The notes: generated from the letters alone by a model not told the origin. Shown: positions 41,400 to 50,256, counted from the stretch's first letter. The stretch: DNA of 64,000 nt from Taklimakanibacter lacteus (GCA_003576695.1 QOZQ01000003.1:186001-250000); one strand, 5' to 3'. Numbers and translations: made by a program.

Positions 41400-42083
41400 A
41401 TGGCCAAGCTTGAATTCGAGCCGATTGTCGATACGACCCGCCGCGCCGAGATCGTGGCGAGGCTCAGGCGCGCCATCCTCACCGGCCAGCTCGAGCCCGG
41501 CCAGAAGGTCAATGAGCTGCGCATTTCCGAGCAAATGGGCGTGAGCCGCGCCCCCCTGCGCGAGGCGATCCGCGAGCTGGTGCAGGAGGGGCTCCTCACC
41601 AATATCCCCTATGCCGGGGCCTATGTGATCAATGTCACGGCCAAGGACATCGCGGATGCCTATGGGCTGCATCACGCGCTCGAGGATTTCGCCATCGAGC
41701 GCGTCTGGCCGCTGCGCAATGAGACCTTCGCTGTCGAGCTCAACCGCCGCCATGCGCAAGTGAAGCAGGCGACCTTGGCGCTCGACACCACCCGCCAGAT
41801 CGAGACGGCGCTCAGCCTGCACAGTCTCATCTACGAATGGGCCGACAATGCGCTCCTCCTTGACACCTGGCAGCGCCTGGCGCGCCGGCTGCAGATGTAT
41901 TTCGCGCTGCATCAGCAGGCCCGCAACGAGCCGGTGCCGGCGGTCGACATGCATGAGGACTATGTCCGCCTGCTGAAGGGCGCCGACATGGCTGCCGCCA
42001 AGCGCCATGCGCGCGAGCATATCGATTGGGATTTTGAAGAATTGCTGAGCTATGCGCACAGCCTCGAAACGAACCGGAAGTGA
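41400..42083 (+). CDS. GntR-family regulator, FCD subfamily
   Basis: A 227-residue regulator. The N-terminal winged helix (LRISEQMGVSRAPLREAIRELVQEGLL) is followed by an all-helical FCD ligand domain with conserved metal-binding His/Asp positions (HSLIYEWADN, AKRHAREHIDWD). ATG 41400 is preferred to GTG 41361 because GGGG stands 5 bases upstream and the palindrome would otherwise abut the start codon. It leads an operon with two enolase-superfamily enzymes and an ABC importer, and most likely represses it, responding to a sugar acid or a related metabolite. Confidence 0.88.
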   Translation: MAKLEFEPIVDTTRRAEIVARLRRAILTGQLEPGQKVNELRISEQMGVSRAPLREAIRELVQEGLLTNIPYAGAYVINVTAKDIADAYGLHHALEDFAIERVWPLRNETFAVELNRRHAQVKQATLALDTTRQIETALSLHSLIYEWADNALLLDTWQRLARRLQMYFALHQQARNEPVPAVDMHEDYVRLLKGADMAAAKRHAREHIDWDFEELLSYAHSLETNRK

Positions 42084-42086
42084 AGA

Positions 42087-43199
42087 ATGCGCATTGAGAC
42101 GATCAAGGCCTATCGCGTGCTGCAGCCCTTTGTGGATGGGCCTTACAAGATGTCGAAAGGCCGGCATGCCGATGCTTTCGATGCGGTGATCGTCTCCCTC
42201 GGAGCCGATAATGGCCTCGTCGGCTGGGGCGAGATGGCCCCGCTCGGCACTTTCTATTCGGACGCCTTCGCGGCTGGCGCGCAAGCGGGCGTCGCCGAGT
42301 TGGCGCCGCATCTCCTCGGCCGCGATCCCCGTGCTCTGGCGCAGGTCAACCGGCTGATGGATGTCGTCTTCAAGGGCCATCCCTATGTGAAGTCGGCGCT
42401 CGACATGGCCTGCTGCGATCTCGCCGCCCGCGCTGCCGATGCGCCGCTCGTTACTTTGCTGGGCGGACGCGAGAGCGAGACGGCGGAGCTCTATCGCGTC
42501 GTCACCCATGGATCGGTCGATACGATGGCAAAGCTGGCCCAGCGCATTGTGGGCGATGGTTTCAGGCGCCTGCAGGTCAAGGTCGGCGGTGACGTCAAGG
42601 GCGACATCGAGCGTGTGACGGCGGTGGCGGCTGCGGTGCCGAAAGGCACGGTGATCTTCTGCGATGCCAATGCCGGCTGGACGCCCTTCCAGGCGAGGCA
42701 ATTCGCCGATGCGACGCGCGAGATCGATTATGTGTTCGAGCAGCCTTGCGTCTCGATCGATGAATGCCTGTCGGTCAGGCGTTCGCTCGGCAAGCCGATG
42801 GTGCTCGATGAATCGGTCGTCACGCTGGAAAACCTGCTGGAGATCCATCGCAAGGGAGTGGCCGACGGCCTGACCCTCAAGATCTCACGTATCGGCGGCG
42901 TCTCGAAGACAAGGGCTTTGCGCGATCTCGCCGTCGAGCTGGGCTTCATGGTGACGGTCGAGGATACGGGTGGTGCGGAGATCGACACCGCCGCCATGGC
43001 GCATCTGTCGCTGTCGACGCCGGAAGAACGTCGCCTCCATGCCATCGCCTTCCATGACTGGGTGACGGTGAAGACGGCGGTGGCGCCGCCGCCGGTCAAC
43101 GGAAGCCGCATGGGCATTCCTGACGGCCCCGGCCTCGGCATCGACGTGCTGGCCGAGCGGCTCGGCAACCCCTTCCTCGAACTGGGCCAAGGCAAATGA
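42087..43199 (+). CDS. Enolase-superfamily enzyme, cis-3-hydroxy-L-proline dehydratase-like
   Basis: A 370-residue mandelate-racemase/MLE-type enzyme. The catalytic lysine pair appears to be Lys165 (LQVKVGGD; the first Lys of the KxK motif is Gln163) and Lys265 (LKISRIGG). Metal ligands are Asp193 (CDAN), Glu218 (FEQP) and Asp241 (LDES). This Lys-Lys arrangement and overall sequence resemble cis-3-hydroxy-L-proline dehydratases and proline-betaine epimerases of the MLE subgroup. It is 3 bases downstream of the GntR gene, and its stop overlaps the next start by four bases. Confidence 0.8.
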   Translation: MRIETIKAYRVLQPFVDGPYKMSKGRHADAFDAVIVSLGADNGLVGWGEMAPLGTFYSDAFAAGAQAGVAELAPHLLGRDPRALAQVNRLMDVVFKGHPYVKSALDMACCDLAARAADAPLVTLLGGRESETAELYRVVTHGSVDTMAKLAQRIVGDGFRRLQVKVGGDVKGDIERVTAVAAAVPKGTVIFCDANAGWTPFQARQFADATREIDYVFEQPCVSIDECLSVRRSLGKPMVLDESVVTLENLLEIHRKGVADGLTLKISRIGGVSKTRALRDLAVELGFMVTVEDTGGAEIDTAAMAHLSLSTPEERRLHAIAFHDWVTVKTAVAPPPVNGSRMGIPDGPGLGIDVLAERLGNPFLELGQGK

Positions 43200-44377
43200 A
43201 GATCCGCAGGATCACGGCGACGCCGATCAATCTCAGGCTCGATGCGCCTTACGCTTGGGTGTTCGGCGAGCTCGACGGCTTCTCGCCGACCATCGTCGAG
43301 GTCGAGACGGAGGAGGGGCTGACAGGACTGGGTGAGGCGCCGACACCGGCCGCGGCCCGGATCATCACGGAAAGTCTGGCGCCCAATCTCATCGGCCGCG
43401 ATGCCTTCGATATCGCCGGCGCCGAGCATGTGTCGCTGCCTTACTGGACCGGCGTTCAGAGCATCAATGACCGCAGCCGCATCATGGCCTTTGGCGCGAT
43501 TGAGATGGCCTTGTGGGATCTGCGCGGCAAGGCGTGGAACCAGCCGCTCTATCAGCTTCTGGGCGGCGCCGTGCGCAAGGACATTCCCTTCACCGACTAT
43601 TTCTCGCTGCGGGGCGATGGCGCCGTCAAGGGCGAGAAGACGCCGGAAGCGGTGGCCGATTATTGCCAGTCGCTGCATGAGCGGCATGGCACGACCTTCT
43701 TCGAAGGCAAGTTCTCGACCGCGGACCCGAAGATTTCGCTCAAGGTGGTTGAGCTGATCCGCAAGCGGCTTGGCGATGGCGTGATGATCCGCATCGATTC
43801 CAACCAGGCCTATTCGCTGGCGACGGCGCGTCAGCTGGCGCGGCCTCTGGAGGAGCTCGGCATCCGCAACTGGGAAGACCCGGTCGCGACCATCGAGGAC
43901 ATGCGCGAATTGCGCCGCCATTGCTCCATTCCTTTTTCCACCCACAATGTGGACATCGCGCGCGCCGGTGAATTGCGCGTGCCGGATGCCATTGTCAGCA
44001 ACCCGACGGTGCTGGGTGGCATCGGCCGGCTTGTCCGCTTCATCGGCGCCTGCGAGCATTCGGGCATCGACTACTGGTGCTACAGCGGCGACAGCGGCAT
44101 CGGCAGCGCCGCCTATTTGCATCTCTGCGCAGCACTTGGCTGGATCCGCGAGCCCAACCAGTCGCTGTTCCGCATGCAGATGACGGATGTGATCGAGGAG
44201 GGGCCATTCGCGCTGAAGAACAATCTCGTGCGCGTGCCGGAGGGGCCGGGCCTCGGCGTCACGCTGTCCGCTGAAAAACTTTCCGCCTGCCATCAAGATT
44301 TTCTCAAACGCGGACCCTGCAACAAATATCACGACCCGGATAAACCGGGCACATACCGGCGCCTGCCGCTGAGCTGA
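43196..44377 (+). CDS. Enolase-superfamily enzyme, glucarate dehydratase-like with altered active site
   Basis: A 393-residue protein resembling the glucarate dehydratase subgroup (LAPNLIGRDAFDI, FGAIEMALWDLRGKAWNQPLYQLLGGAVRKDIPF). Metal ligands Asp201 (IDSN), Glu227 (WEDP) and Asn251 (STHN) are plausible. The KxK motif is Lys172-Phe-Ser174, so one Lys is missing. The segment that carries the general-base His in glucarate dehydratase (SNNHLGI-type) reads YSGDSGIG here, with Ser in place of His. It may therefore do different chemistry, such as epimerisation. It overlaps the previous gene (ATGA) and precedes the Dpp transporter. Confidence 0.8.
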   Translation: MKIRRITATPINLRLDAPYAWVFGELDGFSPTIVEVETEEGLTGLGEAPTPAAARIITESLAPNLIGRDAFDIAGAEHVSLPYWTGVQSINDRSRIMAFGAIEMALWDLRGKAWNQPLYQLLGGAVRKDIPFTDYFSLRGDGAVKGEKTPEAVADYCQSLHERHGTTFFEGKFSTADPKISLKVVELIRKRLGDGVMIRIDSNQAYSLATARQLARPLEELGIRNWEDPVATIEDMRELRRHCSIPFSTHNVDIARAGELRVPDAIVSNPTVLGGIGRLVRFIGACEHSGIDYWCYSGDSGIGSAAYLHLCAALGWIREPNQSLFRMQMTDVIEEGPFALKNNLVRVPEGPGLGVTLSAEKLSACHQDFLKRGPCNKYHDPDKPGTYRRLPLS

Positions 44378-44432
44378 GAAAAGGGAGACTCGCTTCGCAT
44401 TTCGCAAAGCCAAACAGGGAAAGGGACAGACC

Positions 44433-46094
44433 ATGAAAGACTATCGTTTGCTCGACCTCATCCGGCGCAGCCGGTCGCCGATCGAGAACCATTTGATCGA
44501 CGGGCTTGTCGCCGGTCGCGTCAGCCGCCGCGAATTCCTGCGCCATGGCAGTCTGCTCGGCCTGTCGCTGCCGCTGATCGGCCGGATCGGCGCGGCTGCC
44601 GGCTTCGGCGTGATCGCCGCTCCGGCACGCGCCGAAGGTGCCGCCGGCGCCACCATCCGCGTCGCCTGCAGCGCGCCCAATGGCGCCATCGATCCCGTCA
44701 AGGTGCCCGATGTCGGCGGCCTCGTGATGCTGCAGCAGACGGGCGAGTTCCTGTGCATGGACGGGCCCGATCTCGTCCTGAAGCCGATGCTGGCCGAAAG
44801 CTGGGCGCCCAATGACAAGGGGACAGTCTGGACCTTCAAATTGCGCAAGGGCGTGAAATTCCACTCAGGCAGCGAGATGAAGGCGGACGACGTCGTCGCG
44901 ACCATCAACCGTCTCGCCGATCCGGCCAATTCCTCGAACGCGCTCTCGGTGTTCTCGGGCGTCCTCTCCAAGGGCGCTGCCCGCAAGGTCGACGATTATA
45001 CGGTCGAGTTCCATCTCGATGCCGCCAACGGCAATTTCCCGTATCTCCTGTCCTCCGACAACTACAACGCCATCATCCTGCCGGCCAGTTACGCCGATGA
45101 CTTCGAGAAGAACTTCGTCGGCACCGGGCCCTTCAAGCTCGAGAAATACACGCCCAAGATCGGCGCGTCCTTCGTGCGCAATGAGGATTACTGGGGCGAG
45201 AAGGCGCTGCCGGCCAGGGTCGAGTTCGTCTTCTTCGCCGACATCCAGCCGCAGATCCTGGCGCTGCAGGGCGGCCAGGTCGATGTCATCAACCAGTTGC
45301 CGGTTCTGGCAGGCGCCGGGCTTCTCAATGATCCCGCCTATTCGATCATCAGCCAGAGCTCGGCCACCCACCATGAAGTCCATATGCGCAACGACATGGA
45401 TCCCTTCAAGGATCCGCGCGTGCGCCGTGCCATCGCGCTCAGCCTCGATCGCGACAAGCTGGTCAAGGGCCTGATGCGCGGCCGGGCGCAACCCGGCAAT
45501 GACAGTCCCTTCGCGCCGGTCTATCCCTCGACCGATGCATCGGTGCCGCAGCGCCAGAAGGATATTGCAGAGGCGAAGCAGCTCCTCGAGGCAGCGGGCA
45601 TCAAGCCCGAAACGAAGATCACGCTGACCACCCAGCGCTATCAGGAGATTCCGGAATATGCCCAGCTCATCCAGAATGCCGTGAAGGAAATCGGCATCGA
45701 CATCGAGCTGAATGTCATGGATTCGGGCACCTACTATGGCGACGCCGTCTTCGGCAAATCGAACTGGCTCGATTCGACCATGGGCATCACCGATTACGGC
45801 CATCGCGGCGTGCCCAATGTCTATCTCTCGGCACCCTTGCGCAGCGAGGGCACCTGGAATGCCGCCCATTTCAAGAACAAGGATTTTGATACGCTGGCGG
45901 CGAGCTATATCGCCGCCCTCGATCTCGAGGCGCAGAAGGTCGATGCGGGCAAGATCCAGAAGCTGCTGCTCGAGGAGACGCCGGTGATCTACGGCTATTT
46001 CTTCGATTACCTGTCGGCAAGCGTCAAAGGTGTCACGGGCGTCAATCCGACGGCGATGTCGCAAATCTTCCTCGACCGCGCCGCCAAGACCTGA
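44433..46094 (+). CDS. Dipeptide/oligopeptide-type ABC transporter substrate-binding protein (Tat-exported)
   Basis: A 553-residue family 5 binding protein. A twin-arginine signal lies after about 28 residues (RVSRREFLRHGSLLGLSL), so it is probably folded before export. Family 5 pattern: LAESWAPNDKGTVWTFKLRKGVKFHSG, DPRVRRAIALSLDRDKLVKGL, and FSHGRAQPGNDSPF-like (GRAQPGNDSPFAPVYPS). It heads the importer of the GntR-controlled operon. In this family substrates include peptides, opines and glycosides; with two enolase-superfamily enzymes, an acidic sugar derivative is a guess. Confidence 0.88.
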   Translation: MKDYRLLDLIRRSRSPIENHLIDGLVAGRVSRREFLRHGSLLGLSLPLIGRIGAAAGFGVIAAPARAEGAAGATIRVACSAPNGAIDPVKVPDVGGLVMLQQTGEFLCMDGPDLVLKPMLAESWAPNDKGTVWTFKLRKGVKFHSGSEMKADDVVATINRLADPANSSNALSVFSGVLSKGAARKVDDYTVEFHLDAANGNFPYLLSSDNYNAIILPASYADDFEKNFVGTGPFKLEKYTPKIGASFVRNEDYWGEKALPARVEFVFFADIQPQILALQGGQVDVINQLPVLAGAGLLNDPAYSIISQSSATHHEVHMRNDMDPFKDPRVRRAIALSLDRDKLVKGLMRGRAQPGNDSPFAPVYPSTDASVPQRQKDIAEAKQLLEAAGIKPETKITLTTQRYQEIPEYAQLIQNAVKEIGIDIELNVMDSGTYYGDAVFGKSNWLDSTMGITDYGHRGVPNVYLSAPLRSEGTWNAAHFKNKDFDTLAASYIAALDLEAQKVDAGKIQKLLLEETPVIYGYFFDYLSASVKGVTGVNPTAMSQIFLDRAAKT

Positions 46095-46116
46095 TCGAAT
46101 GGGGCTGTCACCGCAG

Positions 46117-46160
46117 GCGCTCCCCGCCAAAGTTGCTCGACTTTGGCGATAAGGGAGCGC
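46117..46160. repeat. 44-base palindromic intergenic repeat, copy B
   Basis: A REP-like element: outer GCGCTCCC ... GGGAGCGC (perfect 8-base arms), inner CGCCAAAGT-tgctcg-ACTTTGGCG (perfect 9-base arms). It matches copy A at 38011-38054 in 39 of 44 positions. It lies between the binding-protein and permease genes of one operon, where such hairpins commonly protect the upstream mRNA and reduce downstream expression. Confidence 0.78.
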
Positions 46161-46228
46161 TCTGGAATAGGCCTGCCGGCCGGAGCTTCGACTTCGGCTG
46201 GCAGGTCTTTCGAACAGGGGAGTCGTCC

Positions 46229-47182
46229 ATAGCCGCATTCATCCTTCGCCGCGTTGCCTTGTCGCTGGTGACGCTCGTCCTCTTGAGCCTCATGGTGTTC
46301 TTCGGCGGCCAGGTGCTGCCGGGCAATGTCGGGCGCGCTATATTGGGTCCCTTTGCCGAGGAATCGGCCGTGCAGGCGCTCAACCACTCGCTTGGCCTCG
46401 ACCGGCCCTATCTCGTCCAATACTGGGACTGGATCTCGAATTTCGTCCAGGGCGACATGGGGACGTCCTATGTCTTCCGCTCGCCCGTGGCGCCTTTCGT
46501 GCTCGACGCGCTGGTCAATTCCTTGAAGCTCGCCGCCGTCGCCTTCATCATCGTGGTGCCCATCGGCATATTGGGCGGCGTCGTCGCGGCCCTCAATGTC
46601 AATCGCCCGCTCGACCGCATCATCAGCCTGAGCGGTCTCACCGCGACTGTGCTGCCTGAATTCGTCACCGGCATCGTGCTCATTCTCATCTTCGGCATCT
46701 GGCTCAAATGGCTGCCGATCGCCGCGGCCTGGCCGGAAGGGGCGGGCTTCTGGGTCCAGCTCTATCATCTGATCCTGCCCTCGATGCCGCTGTTCCTGGT
46801 GCTCTTCGGCTATATCGCCCGCATGGCGCGCGCCGGCATGATCGAGGCGCTGGAGTCGGACTATACGCGCACCGCCGTGCTGAAGGGCCTGCCCTGGCAC
46901 ACCGTCATCCGCCGCCATGTGCTGCGCAATGCGCTCACCCCCACCATCACCGTCATCGCCACCCAGGCCGGCTATCTGATCGGCGGCCTGGTCGTGGTCG
47001 AGACCTTGTTCCGCTATCAGGGCATCGGCTCGCTGATCTTCACGGCGGCGCGCGGCAAGGATTTCCCGGTGCTGGAAGCGGGCATCCTGATCATCGGCAT
47101 CGTCTTCGCGACGGCCACCCTCATTGCCGATATCACCTATTCGCTGCTCAACCCGCGCATCAGGCTGGGAGCCGAAAGATGA
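46229..47182 (+). CDS. Dpp/Opp-type ABC transporter permease (DppB-like), apparent ATA start
   Basis: A roughly 317-residue six-helix permease (FILRRVALSLVTLVLLSLMVFF at the N-terminus; EAA-loop SDYTRTAVLKGLPWHTVIRRHVLRNA). The only good ribosome-binding site, AGGGGAG at 46216-46222, stands 6 bases before an ATA codon (46229) exactly where DppB proteins begin. The next alternative upstream is TTG 46133, inside the palindromic repeat. No ATG, GTG or TTG occurs between. Either ATA is used as a rare start, or the true ATG has been lost by mutation or sequencing error. The stop overlaps the next gene (ATGA). Confidence 0.82.
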   Translation: MAAFILRRVALSLVTLVLLSLMVFFGGQVLPGNVGRAILGPFAEESAVQALNHSLGLDRPYLVQYWDWISNFVQGDMGTSYVFRSPVAPFVLDALVNSLKLAAVAFIIVVPIGILGGVVAALNVNRPLDRIISLSGLTATVLPEFVTGIVLILIFGIWLKWLPIAAAWPEGAGFWVQLYHLILPSMPLFLVLFGYIARMARAGMIEALESDYTRTAVLKGLPWHTVIRRHVLRNALTPTITVIATQAGYLIGGLVVVETLFRYQGIGSLIFTAARGKDFPVLEAGILIIGIVFATATLIADITYSLLNPRIRLGAER

Positions 47183-48042
47183 GTGCCGCCGACATCACGC
47201 CCGGCCGGGAACGCGGCCGGCTTGCCGAATTGCTGGCGGCCCTCGGCCGCTCGCGCACTTTCCTGGCCGGCGCGGTGATCCTGCTGTTCTGGATCTTCTG
47301 CGCGCTGTTCGGCGAGTTCTTCACACCCTATGACCCGCTGGCCGACGACATCATCAATTCCCTGATGCCGCCCTCGGCCGAGCACTGGTTCGGCACCGAC
47401 CAGCTCGGTCGCGACGTGTTCTCGCGCGTCATTGTCGGCGCTCGCGACATCCTCACCGTGGCGCCGCTCGCGACGCTCATCGCCACCATCTTCGGCACGG
47501 CGCTCGGCCTCGTCACCGGCTATTTCCGCGGGATCGTCGATGACGTCGTGAGCCGTGTGCTCGAAGCCTTCATGGCGATGCCGGTGGTGATCATAGCGCT
47601 TCTTGCCATCGTGGCGCTCGGCACCTCGACCTTCACCGTCGTCTCGGTCATCGGCCTTTCCTTCTCGCCGATCATCGCCCGTACCGTGCGCTCGGCCGTG
47701 CTGTCCGAGCGCGAGCTCGATTATGTCGCCGCCGCCAGGCTCAGGCGCGAGAATGCGCTCCACATCATGTTCGTCGAGATCCTGCCCAATGTTCTGCCCC
47801 CCATCCTGGTCGAGGCGACGGTGCGGCTCGGCTACGCCATCTTCGCGGTCGCCACATTGAGCTTCATGGGGTTCGGCATCCAGCCGCCATCGCCCGACTG
47901 GGGCCTCAGCGTCTCGGCCAATTACGGCATGATCGGCGGCGGCTTCTGGTGGACGGTGCTGTTCGATGCGCTCGCCATCGCCTCGCTCGTCATCGGCGTC
48001 AACCTGGTGGCCGATGGCGTCCAGGGAGCGCTCGATGACTGA
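47179..48042 (+). CDS. Dpp/Opp-type ABC transporter permease (DppC-like)
   Basis: A 287-residue, six-helix permease with an N-terminal LAALGRSRTFLAGAVILLF segment, the family motif HWFGTDQLGRDVFSRVIVGAR, and EAA loop ERELDYVAAARLRRENALHIM. ATG 47179 overlaps the DppB stop, and its own stop overlaps the ATPase start by 8 bases, so the three are tightly coupled. Confidence 0.9.
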   Translation: MSAADITPGRERGRLAELLAALGRSRTFLAGAVILLFWIFCALFGEFFTPYDPLADDIINSLMPPSAEHWFGTDQLGRDVFSRVIVGARDILTVAPLATLIATIFGTALGLVTGYFRGIVDDVVSRVLEAFMAMPVVIIALLAIVALGTSTFTVVSVIGLSFSPIIARTVRSAVLSERELDYVAAARLRRENALHIMFVEILPNVLPPILVEATVRLGYAIFAVATLSFMGFGIQPPSPDWGLSVSANYGMIGGGFWWTVLFDALAIASLVIGVNLVADGVQGALDD

Positions 48043-50086
48043 CGCGCTGGTGCTCGATCATCTCGATGTCGCCTATCACGCCAGGGGCCGCGACCGGGCG
48101 GTGCTGCGCGATGTCAGCTTCCGCATCGGCGAAGGCGAGGCCTATGGGCTGGTGGGCGAGTCGGGTTGCGGCAAGTCGACCGCCGCTTTGGCGGCCGTGC
48201 GCTATCTGCCGCGCAATGGCAGCGTCACCGGCGGGCGCATCGCCATTGCCGGGGAGGATGTCACGACGCTCGGCCGCGACGCGCTGCGCCGGCTGCGTGC
48301 CAGGACCGTGTCGATGGTCTATCAGGATCCCGGCAAGGCCCTGAACCCGACCTTGCGCGTCGGCCGCCAGATCGCCGAGATTTTCGAGCTGGCCGGCGCC
48401 TCGGCCGGCGACGCGCGGGCGCGCGCGTCCGGGATGCTGAAGCGCGTGCGCATTTCCGATCCGGCCCGCGTCATGCAGCGTTATGCGCATGAACTGTCGG
48501 GCGGCATGCAGCAGCGCGTCGCCATCGCCATGGCACTCGCCAAGGATCCGGCACTTCTCATTCTCGATGAGCCGACGACCGGCCTCGATGCCACCGTCGA
48601 GGCCGAGGTGCTCGACCTGATCGCCGAGCTCCGGCGCGAATTCAGGACCTCGATCCTGTTCATCAGCCACAATCTCGCGGTGGTGGCCAAGATGTGCGAC
48701 CGGGTCGGCGTGCTCTATGCCGGCATGCTGGTGGAGGAGGGCCCGACGCAGGCTCTGTTCCGTGACCCGCGCCATCCTTACACGGTGGCGCTGCTCAGAT
48801 GCCTGCCGCGCGCCGGTGAGCACAAGGGCCAGAACCGCCTGGATACGATCCCGGGATCCTTGCCGCTGCCGGGCGCCATCATCACCGGCTGTCCCTTCGC
48901 CGAACGCTGCGCGCTGGCCGATGACTGCTGCCGGCGTGAGCTGCCGGCGCTCATCGATCTGGCCGGGCGCTTCTCGCGCTGCCACTATCACACACGCGCC
49001 GGTGAGCTGCCGCGCCAGACGCCGGCCGAAGTGAGGTCTCTGGCGCACCGGACGGCGCCGGAACCGGTCCTCAGGATCGACAATCTCAACAAGACCTTTC
49101 GCTCGCGCGACCACAATCTGCGCGCGGTCGCCGATCTGTCGCTGACCATCGAGGTGGGCGAGACCTTGGGCCTTGTCGGTGAATCGGGTAGCGGCAAGAC
49201 CACTTTCGCCAAGCTTCTGCTGGGCTTGCTGCCGCCCGATGCCGGCGGATCGATTTCCTTCGATGCCAGGACGCTGCCGCCTTTGCTCGATGAGCGCACC
49301 GATGAAGAGGTCAAGGCGATGCAGATCGTCTTCCAGAACCCCGATTCGGCGCTGAACCGTGCCCATTCGATCCGCCATGTCATCGGCCGGGCGCTGAAAC
49401 AGCTCGCCGGACTGAGTGGGGAAGCATTGAAGGCGCGTCTCCGCGACCTCATCCGCTCGGTGAAATTGTCGGAGCGCCATCTGAGCGCCAAACCGCGCCA
49501 GCTTTCCGGCGGCCTCAAGCAGCGCGTGGCGATCGCGCGCGCTTTCGCCGGCGAGCCGCGCCTCGTCGTCTGCGACGAGCCGACCTCGGCGCTCGATGTC
49601 TCGGTGCAGGCGGCGATCCTCAATCTGCTGGCCGATCTCCAGGCCGAGAAGCAGGTGAGCTATGTCTTCATCTCGCATGATCTGGGCGTGGTGCGCTATC
49701 TCGCCGACAAGATCGCCGTCCTCTATCTCGGCCGCATCATGGAGCTGGGCTCATCCGGGCGCGTCTTCTCCGGCCCCCATCATCCCTATACCGAGGCGCT
49801 GCTGTCGGCGGTGCCGAAGCTCGACGGCGCGTCGCGGGCGCGCATCAAGCTCGAGGGAGAGATCCCGAGCGCCAGCAACCCGCCCTCGGGCTGCGTCTTC
49901 CACACTCGTTGCCCGCGCAAGCTGGGGCCTATTTGCGAGACACAGGAGCCGCCGCTCGCGGAAGCCGAGCCAGGGCACGCGCTGCGCTGCCATATTCCGC
50001 TGGCGAACCTGGCTAAGCTACAAGGGATTTCAATGCATCAGCATTCTGAGACGGTCGTCCTCCCAACTCGTCATGGCCGCCCTTGA
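48035..50086 (+). CDS. Fused double ABC ATPase (DppD-DppF)
   Basis: A 683-residue protein with two complete nucleotide-binding domains in one chain. The first has Walker A GESGCGKST, signature LSGGMQQRVAIAMAL, and the C-terminal oligopeptide-type cysteine motif region (GCPFAERCALADDC). The second has GESGSGKTT, signature LSGGLKQRVAIARAF and GCVFHTRCPRK. Each ends with the cysteine-rich segment typical of Dpp/Opp ATPases. Its last residues and stop codon (50084-50086) lie inside a palindromic repeat element, suggesting the repeat replaced the original 3' end. Confidence 0.9.
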   Translation: MTDALVLDHLDVAYHARGRDRAVLRDVSFRIGEGEAYGLVGESGCGKSTAALAAVRYLPRNGSVTGGRIAIAGEDVTTLGRDALRRLRARTVSMVYQDPGKALNPTLRVGRQIAEIFELAGASAGDARARASGMLKRVRISDPARVMQRYAHELSGGMQQRVAIAMALAKDPALLILDEPTTGLDATVEAEVLDLIAELRREFRTSILFISHNLAVVAKMCDRVGVLYAGMLVEEGPTQALFRDPRHPYTVALLRCLPRAGEHKGQNRLDTIPGSLPLPGAIITGCPFAERCALADDCCRRELPALIDLAGRFSRCHYHTRAGELPRQTPAEVRSLAHRTAPEPVLRIDNLNKTFRSRDHNLRAVADLSLTIEVGETLGLVGESGSGKTTFAKLLLGLLPPDAGGSISFDARTLPPLLDERTDEEVKAMQIVFQNPDSALNRAHSIRHVIGRALKQLAGLSGEALKARLRDLIRSVKLSERHLSAKPRQLSGGLKQRVAIARAFAGEPRLVVCDEPTSALDVSVQAAILNLLADLQAEKQVSYVFISHDLGVVRYLADKIAVLYLGRIMELGSSGRVFSGPHHPYTEALLSAVPKLDGASRARIKLEGEIPSASNPPSGCVFHTRCPRKLGPICETQEPPLAEAEPGHALRCHIPLANLAKLQGISMHQHSETVVLPTRHGRP

Positions 50087-50164
50087 GGCGGCCATCCAGT
50101 CGTTACGGCGCGCAGCTGTTTGGCGGATGGGCTGGATGGCCGGGTCGAAGCCCGGCCATGACGA
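50068..50164. repeat. 97-base MITE-like palindromic element
   Basis: Terminal inverted repeats TCGTCATGGCC (50068-50078) and GGCCATGACGA (50154-50164) bracket two internal hairpins: ATGGCCGCC-cttga-GGCGGCCAT (50073-50095) and ATGGCCGGG-tcgaag-CCCGGCCAT (50136-50159). The first contains the stop codon of the double ABC ATPase. Similar elements are common in Hyphomicrobiales intergenic DNA, but no copy of this length was compared here. Confidence 0.7.
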
Positions 50165-50214
50165 ATGGGGAGGAATCTCACCTCTTGAGCGTCGGGCCGG
50201 GAGGTGCGAAGCGG

Positions 50215-50256
50215 CTTTCGGATAACCCGATGCGCAAACAAAGAGATAAAGCGCGG
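50215..50256. repeat. Intergenic repeat fragment related to 51295-51340
   Basis: CTTTCGGATAACCCGATGCG followed by a segment matching CAAA(T)CAAAGAGAT and AGCGC; it repeats, with small changes, the 3' part of the element at 51250-51340. It lies between the ABC ATPase and the convergent Crp-family gene. Confidence 0.6.

Noticed and set aside
46133-46228. TTG start for the DppB-like permease
   Set aside because: The TTG lies in the loop of the 44-base palindromic repeat and has no ribosome-binding site; the added residues resemble nothing in the family.
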